Shown here piece after piece: positions 1 through 6,275 of a stretch of DNA of 12,730 bases. Source of the stretch: Microcaldota archaeon. GTDB taxonomy: Archaea > Micrarchaeota > Micrarchaeia > Micrarchaeales > Micrarchaeaceae. The translations under genes and the position numbers were made by a program. Numbering within the stretch: the stretch's first letter is position 1; the number at the start of each line of letters is the position of its first letter. The stretch covers positions 1,272-14,001 of the forward strand of contig JAJYVY010000018.1 in assembly GCA_021791775.1 (NCBI GenBank), in the 5' to 3' direction. The notes beneath the pieces are model-generated. The model had not been told where the DNA came from. It ran no database searches and was given only the letters and a program-made list of their open reading frames with translations.

Positions 1-2
1 GG

Positions 3-95
3 AATTTCAGCAACTGGTACGTATACTGGATAGGAGACATATTCGGTGCCATAATTGCAGCCATAATATGCGGCTACCTCCTTCAGAAGCGATGA
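3..95 (+). CDS. C-terminal fragment of a probable aquaporin/MIP-family channel (partial, 5' end outside window)
   Basis: Frame 3 is open from the left edge to a TGA at 93-95, giving the last 30 residues of a protein. The visible peptide begins NFSNWYVYWIGDIFGAI and continues as one hydrophobic helix (IIAAIICGYLL) ending in QKR. An aromatic W-x-x-Y-W-I-G just before a small-residue helix that closes the protein is the pattern of the sixth transmembrane helix of aquaporin/glycerol-facilitator proteins, where the usual text is close to WxYWVGP followed by GAxxAA. The Asp after the Gly, where MIP proteins usually have Pro, is a departure. If correct, it is a membrane channel for water or small neutral solutes. 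With only 30 residues visible, another polytopic membrane protein cannot be excluded. Confidence 0.55.
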   Translation, partial: NFSNWYVYWIGDIFGAIIAAIICGYLLQKR

Positions 96-182
96 TACGG
101 CATAAGACATAATGAAACCGATTAAGGAGGATATCGAAAGACGTGCCCCCAATCGCCAGAAGCACATCGAAAGCAACTGCAC

Positions 183-191
183 AGATATATT
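183..191 (+). promoter_or_regulatory. Box A (TATA) candidate for tRNA-Arg
   Basis: AGATATATT lies about 27 bp before the first base of the mature tRNA (214), the normal distance for an archaeal TATA box directing initiation close to the tRNA 5' end. No ribosome binding site or start codon is positioned to use it for a protein. Inferred from spacing and composition only. Confidence 0.5.
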
Positions 192-213
192 CCTTTCCTT
201 GCATATAGCTACA

Positions 214-288
214 GGATCTGTGGCGCAACTTGGACAGCGCGCCGGGCTTCGGACCCGGATGTTGCGGGTTCAAATCCCGCCAGATCCG
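214..288 (+). tRNA. tRNA-Arg, anticodon UCG
   Basis: The full cloverleaf can be drawn. The acceptor stem GGATCTG (214-220) pairs perfectly with CAGATCC (281-287). The D stem is GCGC/GCGC (223-226 with 237-240). The anticodon stem CCGGG/CCCGG (242-246 with 254-258) encloses loop CTTCGGA, giving anticodon TCG at 249-251. The T stem GCGGG/CCCGC encloses TTCAAAT. The variable region is 5 nt, the discriminator base is G288, CCA is not encoded, and no intron is visible in the usual 37/38 position. It decodes CGA and possibly other CGN codons. It sits between a membrane-protein gene and the L1 operon, on the same strand as both. Confidence 0.96.
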
Positions 289-306
289 AACGCTCTAGAG
301 GTCTTC

Positions 307-420
307 ATGAAAACCTATATGGCTGTACACACGATTGCAATGAAGGGAGGCAAGAAAGGACGCGGCCTCGCCCCAGGACTTGGAAAGGATCCCCAGAATA
401 ACCTTTATATAACTATTTAA
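307..420 (+). CDS. Possible 37-aa basic small ORF between tRNA-Arg and L1 (doubtful)
   Basis: An ATG at 307 follows GAGGT (298-302) with a 4-nt spacer, a plausible ribosome binding site. The frame runs 37 codons to TAA at 418-420. The peptide is Gly/Lys-rich in the middle (MKGGKKGRGLAPGLGK) and I recognise no family. Its last codons coincide with the TATA box that I assign to the L1 operon, and there is no separate promoter between it and the tRNA, so it may be a chance reading frame in a 187-bp spacer. Listed because the start signal is better than expected by chance. Confidence 0.18.
   Translation: MKTYMAVHTIAMKGGKKGRGLAPGLGKDPQNNLYITI
404..412 (+). promoter_or_regulatory. TATA box for the L1-L10-P1 operon
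   Basis: TTTATATAA is a strong archaeal box A. Transcription would start near position 433, leaving a leader of about 40 nt before the L1 start codon. A second weaker A/T element (CTATTTAA) follows at once at 413-420. Confidence 0.6.
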
Positions 421-451
421 CCTATCATATAACGTCTGTTTTTCCCGTTTA

Positions 452-464
452 CTGCAATCTGCAG
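452..464 (+). promoter_or_regulatory. Leader hairpin touching the L1 ribosome binding site
   Basis: CTGCA-ATC-TGCAG is a perfect 5-bp inverted repeat whose right arm shares its last two bases with the AGGAGGGA ribosome binding site (463-470) of the L1 gene. Folding could partly mask the site. Archaeal L1 is known to repress its own mRNA in Methanococcus, but I cannot show that this hairpin mimics the 23S L1 site. Confidence 0.3.
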
Positions 465-475
465 GAGGGATTCAT

Positions 476-1105
476 ATGGATAAGGAGCAACTAGAAAAAC
501 TCGGTTCATTCATAGAAGGCAACAGGGGTAAACGCAAGTTCAGCCAGAGCGTAGACCTGTCCATAAACTTCTCCGGAATAGACTTCTCAAAACAGGACAA
601 CAGGCTAAATCTCGAGGTTAAGCTGCCGAACGGCAGGGGCAAGGCCAGCAAGGTCATGGTATTCTCTGATGATCCAAAGATAAATTCTGCAGCAGAGCAG
701 CTTGCTGCAAAAATCGTGCCAAGCCGAGACCTCCCCACAATATCCACGGACAAGGTCAGGATGGCGGAACTTCTTGAATACGAACTTCTCGCTCAGCCCT
801 CCCTCATGCCCACAATTGCAAAGCAGCTTGGTCAGTTCCTGGGCCCTAGAAACAAGATGCCCAGGCCGCTGATGGGTGATGTTTCCTCAACAATAAAAGG
901 GATGGGCAAATCCATATTCATAAGAAGCAAGGGCAAGTACCTCCCAACCATAAACTGCAGCATAGGCACCGAGAAGATGAGCAAAGAAGAGATAGCCGCA
1001 AACGTGGACGAGGTAATATCAGTAATAGCAAAAAAAGTGGGCAGGCAGAACATAAAATCTGCATATATAAAGCTTACAATGAGTGAACCGCTCAGATTGA
1101 TATGA
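476..1105 (+). CDS. rpl1: Large-subunit ribosomal protein uL1
   Basis: This 209-residue protein is the normal length for archaeal L1, which binds the 23S rRNA L1 stalk at the E site and in some archaea also binds its own mRNA. The N-terminal half has the family pattern SVDLSINFSGIDF (25-37) followed by LEVKLPNGRGK (46-56). The second domain carries the signature GPRNKMPRP at 123-131, and the protein closes with TMSEPLRLI, matching the conserved C-terminal strand. The ATG at 476 is chosen because AGGAGGGA lies 5 nt upstream. It is the first gene of the L1-L10-P1 operon, with 10 nt before the L10 start. In many archaea L11 precedes L1; here a tRNA gene and spacer occupy that place, so L11 must lie elsewhere. 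Confidence 0.97.
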   Translation: MDKEQLEKLGSFIEGNRGKRKFSQSVDLSINFSGIDFSKQDNRLNLEVKLPNGRGKASKVMVFSDDPKINSAAEQLAAKIVPSRDLPTISTDKVRMAELLEYELLAQPSLMPTIAKQLGQFLGPRNKMPRPLMGDVSSTIKGMGKSIFIRSKGKYLPTINCSIGTEKMSKEEIAANVDEVISVIAKKVGRQNIKSAYIKLTMSEPLRLI

Positions 1106-1115
1106 TGGTGTAAAA

Positions 1116-1955
1116 ATGCTCAGCAAGAAAGAGAAGGAGGCGTTCGTGAACGGGCTTTCCGCAGAGCTTAACAAGTACAGTACAATAGGGATAATCAACC
1201 TAAGCGGCATACCAGACAGGCTGCTCCAGAAGTCGAGGAACCGCATCAGCGGAATAAAACTGGTGTTTGGAAGGAAGACTCTGCTGAAGGCTGCGATGGA
1301 AAAGCACGCAAAGACAAAGAAACTGGCAGAAAGCATAACAGGGACATCCGCCATACTGCTCAGCAATTCCGACCCATTCGATATCTATAAGGAATTCAAA
1401 TCCAACGAAATAAAGCTCGCCGCCAAACCCAGGCAGATAGCACCATCAGACATAAGCATAAGTTCTGGCGAAACTGCCCTGCAGCCAGGCCAAGCCGTTA
1501 CGGAGCTCAAGCAGGCTGGCATAGATGTTCAGATCCAGAAGGGAAAGGTTGTGATATCGAAGGATAAGGTGATAGTGAAGAAGGGCGAGCCGATAAGCTC
1601 AGTCGCAGCAAAGGTCCTTCATACCCTCGGAACCATGCCGTTTACGGCTGTGATAGAGCCGTCAGTAGTGCTTTCTGGAGGGCTTACGTTCACAAAGGAA
1701 TTATTGGACATAGATGAAAGCCGCACAATAGCTGACATATCAGGCGCATTTAGGAACGCATACGCATTGTGCATAGAAAGAGGCATAGTCAACGAATACA
1801 CTGTAAGGCAGATTGTTTCCAAGGCATACATGCAGGCCATGGCGCTTGGCATAGAGACAAAAGCGTACGAGCCCGGCATAATAGAGCACCTGCTTGGCAT
1901 CGCATCTGCCCAGGCAACCGCATTGAACGGCTTGGAGAAAAAAGCACAGGAGTAG
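1116..1955 (+). CDS. rplP0: Ribosomal stalk base protein uL10 (archaeal P0), lacking the usual C-terminal tail
   Basis: P0 anchors the flexible GTPase stalk to 23S rRNA and carries P1 dimers. The N-terminal rRNA-binding domain is seen in the first ~65 residues (KYSTIGIINLSGIPDRLLQKSR and GRKTLLKAAMEKH). The archaeal/eukaryotic insertion domain occupies roughly residues 105-195 (AAKPRQIAPSD; LSGGLTFTKELLDID). The C-terminal ~70 residues form the helical spine: GAFRNAYALCIERG, then VRQIVSKAYMQAMALGIE, then IIEHLLGIASAQATAL. The protein stops at LEKKAQE after 279 residues. Archaeal P0 proteins are usually around 300-340 residues and continue into an acidic linker ending in a GLxxLFG-like element, which is absent here. 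The start follows GATGGTG just 3' of the L1 stop. Confidence 0.95.
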   Translation: MLSKKEKEAFVNGLSAELNKYSTIGIINLSGIPDRLLQKSRNRISGIKLVFGRKTLLKAAMEKHAKTKKLAESITGTSAILLSNSDPFDIYKEFKSNEIKLAAKPRQIAPSDISISSGETALQPGQAVTELKQAGIDVQIQKGKVVISKDKVIVKKGEPISSVAAKVLHTLGTMPFTAVIEPSVVLSGGLTFTKELLDIDESRTIADISGAFRNAYALCIERGIVNEYTVRQIVSKAYMQAMALGIETKAYEPGIIEHLLGIASAQATALNGLEKKAQE

Positions 1956-1959
1956 CAAA

Positions 1960-1970
1960 CAAATATAAAA
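1960..1970 (+). promoter_or_regulatory. Probable internal promoter before the P1 gene
   Basis: AAATATAAAAG in the 38-bp gap between L10/P0 and P1 is a good archaeal TATA box, centred about 29 bp before the P1 ATG, so initiation would occur within a few bases of the start codon. A ribosome binding site (AGGTGA, 1984-1989) also allows translation from the longer operon mRNA. Confidence 0.5.
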
Positions 1971-1993
1971 GGTTATGATAAAAAGGTGAAAAC

Positions 1994-2317
1994 ATGGAAT
2001 ACGTATATGCAGCATTGCTCCTAGACGCAGCTGGAAAGGAAGTAACAGAGCAAAGCCTGATGGACATTGTCAAGGCGGCAGGAATGTCACCTGACGAGGC
2101 CAGGGCTAAGGCCATGGTCGCATCTCTGAAAGGCGTGAACATAAAGGATGTGATAAAGAACGCGCAGAGCATGCAGGTCCAGGCAGCAGCGTCGGCAGCG
2201 GCCCCAGCGGCAGCGGGCGGAGCGCAACAGCACGCAGCGGCTCCGAAGAAGAGCGCTGAAGAGGAGAAGAAAAACGAAGAGGAAGCGGCAAGCGGCCTCG
2301 CAAGCCTTTTCGGCTGA
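1994..2317 (+). CDS. rpl12: Ribosomal stalk protein P1 (archaeal L12)
   Basis: This 107-residue protein dimerises on the P0 spine and recruits translational GTPases such as EF1A and EF2. The start MEYVYAALLLDAAGKEVTE is the archaeal P1 hallmark. Residues 1-62 form the helical dimerisation domain, about 63-85 an Ala-rich hinge, and about 86-98 a charged stretch of Lys and Glu. The protein ends in SGLASLFG, the conserved factor-binding tail. AGGTGA lies 4 nt before the ATG. It is the last gene of the stalk operon and probably also has its own promoter, which would suit a protein needed in several copies per P0. As P0 here lacks a tail, these P1 tails are the only GLxxLFG elements seen in the stalk. 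Confidence 0.97.
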   Translation: MEYVYAALLLDAAGKEVTEQSLMDIVKAAGMSPDEARAKAMVASLKGVNIKDVIKNAQSMQVQAAASAAAPAAAGGAQQHAAAPKKSAEEEKKNEEEAASGLASLFG

Positions 2318-2367
2318 TGGACGGCAAACTCCAACTCTTGTAATGAGCGTTGAGATGCTGGAAGAAA

Positions 2368-2377
2368 CAAATATATA
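2368..2377 (+). promoter_or_regulatory. TATA box for the ferredoxin gene
   Basis: CAAATATATA (core AAATATATA) lies in the 93-bp gap after P1, about 38 bp before the preferred ferredoxin ATG at 2411. Initiation near 2398 would give a leader of roughly a dozen nucleotides, which would also exclude the TTG at 2396 as a start. Confidence 0.55.
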
Positions 2378-2410
2378 GATTCGGAAGCATCACATTTGGT
2401 AGATGGTATT

Positions 2411-2767
2411 ATGGATGTCTGGGTCGAAAAGCACAAGTGTACCGGATGCGCACACTGCCATGACGTATGTCCGGTCGCTGTATTCGAGATGAAAGACAGG
2501 GACTCTCCCGATGCGAACAACGACCATGCACCAGATGCTGACAAATGGAAGGGAACGACAGATGCAGATGTGCTTGCAAAGTGGAAGGACGTCAAGGACG
2601 GCCACAACCACTTCGCAGACAAGTTCGATGGGACCACAGGCGGCCTTTCAGTGGGGGTAAACGGAAGCGCATGCATCTTGTGCCAGGCCTGCCTCATAGA
2701 ATGCGAAGGAGAATGCATAGTCATAACCGACGATGCCGGCACAGTTTACCGCTCAATCTATAAGTGA
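2411..2767 (+). CDS. 2x[4Fe-4S] ferredoxin with a long insert between the cluster motifs
   Basis: The 118-residue soluble electron carrier has two complete cluster motifs: CTGCAHCHDVCP (Cys10, 13, 16, 20) and CILCQACLIEC (Cys88, 91, 94, 98), with an extra Cys102. In a dicluster ferredoxin the fourth Cys of each motif ligates the other cluster, so both sites look intact. The 67 residues between the motifs are much longer than the ~25-30 of small bacterial-type ferredoxins. They are rich in Asp, Lys and His (His39, His65, His67), with KWKGTTDADVLAKWKDVKDG in the middle. ATG at 2411 is preferred over the in-frame TTG at 2396, which lies at about the predicted transcription start. It is monocistronic and flanked by a T-run. 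Its redox partner cannot be told from the neighbours. Confidence 0.9.
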   Translation: MDVWVEKHKCTGCAHCHDVCPVAVFEMKDRDSPDANNDHAPDADKWKGTTDADVLAKWKDVKDGHNHFADKFDGTTGGLSVGVNGSACILCQACLIECEGECIVITDDAGTVYRSIYK

Positions 2768-2770
2768 ACC

Positions 2771-2778
2771 TATTTTTA
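2771..2778 (+). terminator. Weak T-rich terminator candidate after ferredoxin
   Basis: TATTTTTA begins 4 nt after the ferredoxin stop and contains a run of five T, the kind of U-tract at which archaeal RNA polymerase releases. No hairpin precedes it. Position and composition only. Confidence 0.35.
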
Positions 2779-2830
2779 AACTTCTGGCTCAAGGAAGCCT
2801 ACTTTCACCCCGCAAAACACTGCGCAGAGC

Positions 2831-2837
2831 ATATAAA
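2831..2837 (+). promoter_or_regulatory. TATA box for the lhr-phosphoesterase operon
   Basis: ATATAAA lies about 41 bp before the helicase ATG at 2875. Initiation near 2858-2862 leaves a short leader that carries AGGT (2865-2868) as a ribosome binding site. The rest of the 107-bp gap holds nothing else I can identify. Confidence 0.5.
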
Positions 2838-2874
2838 CTTCATCTGCGTTATTACGATAAGTCCAGGTAGTTGA

Positions 2875-5544
2875 ATGATACAGCAGCTTGAGCAGCCTTT
2901 TACTGATGAGCAGAGCCTAGCGGAACTCAATCCTTACGTAAGGAAATGGTTCCTCGACAATTTCAAGGAGCTCACGCCCCCGCAAAAATACTCCTTCAAG
3001 CTTATAAGCGAGAAGAAGAACCTCCTCATAGCGGCGCCGACCGGCAGCGGCAAGACGATGTCCGCATTCCTTTCCATAATAAGCAGGCTCTTCGATCTGT
3101 CATTAAAGGGAGAGCTGGAGGACAGGGTCTACTGCATATACATCTCCCCGCTTAAAGCGCTGAATAACGACATCTACAAAAACCTTACAACGCCCCTTGA
3201 AGAGATATACCAGACAATAGTAAAGGAAAAGGGGGTCGACATAATAAAGTCAAACATAAAGAAGGTAAGCATAGCTGTCAGGACCGGTGATACGCCTCAG
3301 AGTGAAAGAAGGAAGCAGCTCATTCATCCTCCAAACATCTTCGTCACCACGCCAGAAAGCCTTGCCATCATACTTAATTCAGAGAAATTTTTAAAGAACC
3401 TGGAAGGGCTGGAATACGTCATAATAGACGAGCTGCACGAGCTAGCAAATAACAAAAGAGGAGTTCACCTCTCCCTGTCTGCGGAAAGGCTCTTGCACTT
3501 CTGCGGCAAGGAATTTGTCAGGATTGGACTCGGCGCCACCCTGCACCCAATCGAAGAAGCCGCAAGGTTCCTTGTCGGCTACAACGGAGACAAGGAAAGG
3601 GACTGCATTGTTGTGGACGCGTCATGGAGCAAGGAGATAGATGTAACGGTGATGAGCCCGGTAAAGGACCTCATATACACAAGCGGCGAAGAGATAGAGA
3701 ATTCGATGTATCTGGAAATAGACCGGATAATAAAGAAGAGCAAAACAGCATTAATCTTCACAAATACAAGAAGCGGAACGGAGAGAGTGGTGTTCAACCT
3801 GAAGAAGCGCTTTGCTTATGGCGAAGGCATAGCCGCACACCACGGCTCCCTCTCAAAGGATTCGCGACTCGAGGTCGAGGAGTTACTAAAGAAAGGCTCG
3901 CTGAAATGCGCTGTGTCATCCACCAGCCTGGAATTGGGGATAGACATAGGCTCGATCGACAATGTCATACAGCTTGGATCCGCAAAAAGCGTCACAAGGG
4001 CAGTCCAAAGGTTCGGCAGGGCCGGTCACAGCTTTAAGGAAGTGGCCAGGGGCGAGGACATAGTGCTTACTAGAGACGATCTTGTAGAATGCACAGTGAT
4101 GATGCACTCCGCAAAGAACAAGCAACTCGACTCGTTTACAATACCTAAGAATGCGCTTGACGTCCTTGCCCAGCACATAGTTGGCATGTCTTTGGCAGAC
4201 AAATGGGATGTGGACGACGCCTTTGCATTGGTACGAAATGCATACCCATACAGAAGCCTGGAAAAACGGGACTTCATGAAACTTCTTGACTACCTTGCAG
4301 GCAATTACGTAGGCCTGGAAAGCAGAAGAGTCTACGCCAAGATATGGTATGACGAAAAGGAGAAGACTTTCGGGAAGAGAGGCAGGTTTACCAAAGTTAT
4401 ATACATGCTAAACCTAGGCACAATACCCGACGAGGTGGCAGTCAATGTGTTTTCAACTTCTAAGAAATGGATCGGCAACATAGAAGAGGAGTTCCTTTCA
4501 AGATTGAAACAAGGCGACATATTCACGTTGGGCGGCAGACTCTACAAGTTTGAGTATGCCAGGGGCACAAAGTGCTATGTATCAGAAGCCCGCGCAACTG
4601 CGCCCACAATACCGCCGTGGTTCTCAGAACAGCTGCCGCTCAGCTACGAGCTCGCTTTGGAGATAGGCCGGTTCAGGGAAAAATTTGGCAACGAAGTGAA
4701 GCGCAGCATTGGAAGGTTCGTCAAAGGCAAGGCGCTGCAGCAAGGCGTTCCTGAAAAAGTGAACGCATTCCTGGGCAACTTCCCGATAGATGAAAACGCA
4801 AAGGACGCATTATTTGGATATTTCGCCGAGCAGTTGCTCTTCGCGAAATGCATGCCCAACGACCATCTTATAGTTGTTGAATCCACAGCCGAGGAGGATT
4901 CGGATAGCAGGCATCTCATCTTCCATTCTCTTTTTGGAAGAAGGGTTAACGATGCGCTTTCTAGGATTTTCGCCATGCTGCTCGGCGAGATGCTGGACAT
5001 AGACGTCGCCATACTCGTAAACGATAACGGTTTTGTCTTGTCGACGGAGGAGAACGTGGAGCTGAACAAGGGAGTTGTGGATGATATGATGTCCGACATA
5101 ATTACGGCGAACATAGTCAACATGCTCAAGCGAAACATAAAAAAGACCGAGCTCATGAGAAGGAGATTCAGGCACGTAGCCGCAAGGAGCTTTATGATCC
5201 TCAGGAATTATAAGGGCTACAAGATAACAGTGGGTAGGCAGCAGGTCAATTCACAGCTTGTGATGAAGGCTGCAGAGGAGATAGACCCAGACTTTCCGAT
5301 AATAAAAGAGGCCTATAGGGAAATATTCGAGGATGTGATGGACCTAGAGAGAACGAAGGAGATAATAGCCAACATGGCAAAAGGCAGGGTAAAATACAAA
5401 TTCATAAAAACGCCTTCACCATCGCCGTTTTCGCACAGCATGATCACATTCGGCCATGCCGATGTGGTGCTGATGAAGGAGCGCCAGGAGTACCTAAAAA
5501 CACTACACAACCTTGTGATGGAAAAAATAGGTGCCAGGAAATGA
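2875..5544 (+). CDS. lhr: Lhr-family superfamily 2 helicase (Lhr-core)
   Basis: This 889-residue protein is an ATP-dependent 3'-5' nucleic-acid translocase/helicase of the Lhr type (COG1201), implicated in DNA repair and RNA-DNA hybrid unwinding. Motifs run in order: Q-like TPPQ (34-37), Walker A APTGSGKT (54-61), Ia SPLKAL (91-96), RTGDT (136-140), TTPESL (158-163), Walker B DELH (185-188), motif III GLGATLHP (218-225), then in RecA2 IFTNTR (294-299), HHGSLS (322-327), STSLELGID (349-357) and motif VI QRFGRAGH (378-385). A winged-helix and large C-terminal region follow, with NLGTIPDE (513-520) and a conserved-looking Trp582 in PPWFSEQLPLS, matching the DNA-contacting Trp region of bacterial Lhr. 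Length equals the Lhr core, without the bacterial C-terminal extension. Motif III has GAT rather than SAT. Its stop overlaps the phosphoesterase start. Confidence 0.95.
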   Translation: MIQQLEQPFTDEQSLAELNPYVRKWFLDNFKELTPPQKYSFKLISEKKNLLIAAPTGSGKTMSAFLSIISRLFDLSLKGELEDRVYCIYISPLKALNNDIYKNLTTPLEEIYQTIVKEKGVDIIKSNIKKVSIAVRTGDTPQSERRKQLIHPPNIFVTTPESLAIILNSEKFLKNLEGLEYVIIDELHELANNKRGVHLSLSAERLLHFCGKEFVRIGLGATLHPIEEAARFLVGYNGDKERDCIVVDASWSKEIDVTVMSPVKDLIYTSGEEIENSMYLEIDRIIKKSKTALIFTNTRSGTERVVFNLKKRFAYGEGIAAHHGSLSKDSRLEVEELLKKGSLKCAVSSTSLELGIDIGSIDNVIQLGSAKSVTRAVQRFGRAGHSFKEVARGEDIVLTRDDLVECTVMMHSAKNKQLDSFTIPKNALDVLAQHIVGMSLADKWDVDDAFALVRNAYPYRSLEKRDFMKLLDYLAGNYVGLESRRVYAKIWYDEKEKTFGKRGRFTKVIYMLNLGTIPDEVAVNVFSTSKKWIGNIEEEFLSRLKQGDIFTLGGRLYKFEYARGTKCYVSEARATAPTIPPWFSEQLPLSYELALEIGRFREKFGNEVKRSIGRFVKGKALQQGVPEKVNAFLGNFPIDENAKDALFGYFAEQLLFAKCMPNDHLIVVESTAEEDSDSRHLIFHSLFGRRVNDALSRIFAMLLGEMLDIDVAILVNDNGFVLSTEENVELNKGVVDDMMSDIITANIVNMLKRNIKKTELMRRRFRHVAARSFMILRNYKGYKITVGRQQVNSQLVMKAAEEIDPDFPIIKEAYREIFEDVMDLERTKEIIANMAKGRVKYKFIKTPSPSPFSHSMITFGHADVVLMKERQEYLKTLHNLVMEKIGARK

Positions 5545-6275
5545 TTTTGAATGACGACATCGAGCTTATTGACGGCCTGCCGGCCATATTCGTAAACAGC
5601 CTGAATGCGATAGTGATAGCCGACCCGCACCTCGGCTACGAAGGGGTAATGGCAGCGAAAGGAATGCTGATACCGAAAGTCAACCTGAAACACATAATCA
5701 AGATTCTCGAAGAATGCATAAGCAAAACCGGAGCAAGCAGAATAATAGTCGATGGAGACATAAAGAACGAATTTTCCACAGTAGAACTGGAGGAGTTCAA
5801 CGAGCTCAAGGAGTTCCTCGAATTTATAAGGGGCAAGTCGATAGAGCCGATACTTATCAAGGGAAACCACGACAACTTTGTAGAAAGATACAAGGAGGCG
5901 TTCAAGCTAAAGGTCTACAGGCAGCAGGCGGAGTTAGGCAGATACCTTTTCTTCCACGGGGAGCAGCAGCCAGCCGCGAAAAAGTCAGAGTTCCTCATAA
6001 TGGGCCACGAGCATCCAGCAATAGCGGTCTTCAACAAAGCCGGCAAAAAAGAGAAACTGCGGTGTTTCCTTTATGGAAAATTCGAAAAGAAGGGACTGCT
6101 TGTAATGCCGGCGATAAACTATTTTGCGGCAGGCACCGAAATAAACATGTACCCGAAGGATGCCCTCCTTTCACCCATATTCGAAAAAGTGGATGTAGAC
6201 AGGATGGAGGCCATAGCCATCGGCTATGGATCAACAATGAGCTTCGGTAAAATAGGGAAGCTTAGGAAGTTATGA
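5541..6275 (+). CDS. Calcineurin-like metallophosphoesterase coupled to Lhr (COG1407-like)
   Basis: The 244-residue protein has the full two-metal phosphoesterase set: Asp28-x-His30 (ADPHLG), GDIKNE (72-77), GNHD (108-111), His139 in HGE and GHEH (155-158). This is the small archaeal/bacterial family often found beside Lhr; bacterial relatives in Lhr clusters have been described as manganese-dependent DNA nucleases, so a nuclease or phosphodiesterase acting on Lhr products is the likely role. It is too short for, and lacks the capping domain of, Mre11. The ATG sits in the ATGA overlap with the lhr stop, so translation is coupled, and GGTG with AGGA lies just upstream inside lhr. Its last codons overlap the end of the convergent dph2 gene by 6 bp. 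Confidence 0.9.
   Translation: MILNDDIELIDGLPAIFVNSLNAIVIADPHLGYEGVMAAKGMLIPKVNLKHIIKILEECISKTGASRIIVDGDIKNEFSTVELEEFNELKEFLEFIRGKSIEPILIKGNHDNFVERYKEAFKLKVYRQQAELGRYLFFHGEQQPAAKKSEFLIMGHEHPAIAVFNKAGKKEKLRCFLYGKFEKKGLLVMPAINYFAAGTEINMYPKDALLSPIFEKVDVDRMEAIAIGYGSTMSFGKIGKLRKL

Noticed and set aside
112..420. 102-codon plus-strand reading frame across the tRNA
   Set aside because: It runs straight through the tRNA-Arg gene and its TATA box, and residues 34-60 are the translated tRNA. Only the 3' part from 307 has an independent start signal, listed as doubtful.
2396..2413. TTG start five codons upstream of the ferredoxin ATG
   Set aside because: The predicted transcription start is at about the TTG itself, so a ribosome could not use it, and the ATG at 2411 places the first Cys motif at the usual distance from the N-terminus.
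1789..2742. 317-codon minus-strand reading frame
   Set aside because: It lies antisense to the end of P0, all of P1 and most of the ferredoxin, all well conserved on the plus strand. Its Ala/Ser/Cys-rich composition is that expected from the complement of P1.
4644..5156. 170-codon minus-strand reading frame inside lhr
   Set aside because: Antisense to the conserved C-terminal domain of the helicase, Ser-rich and without a plausible start signal.
5541..6275. Phosphoesterase as Mre11, partner of the nearby Rad50
   Set aside because: At 244 residues it is too short and lacks the capping and C-terminal parts of Mre11. It is coupled to lhr instead, and rad50 is 4 kb away on the other strand.
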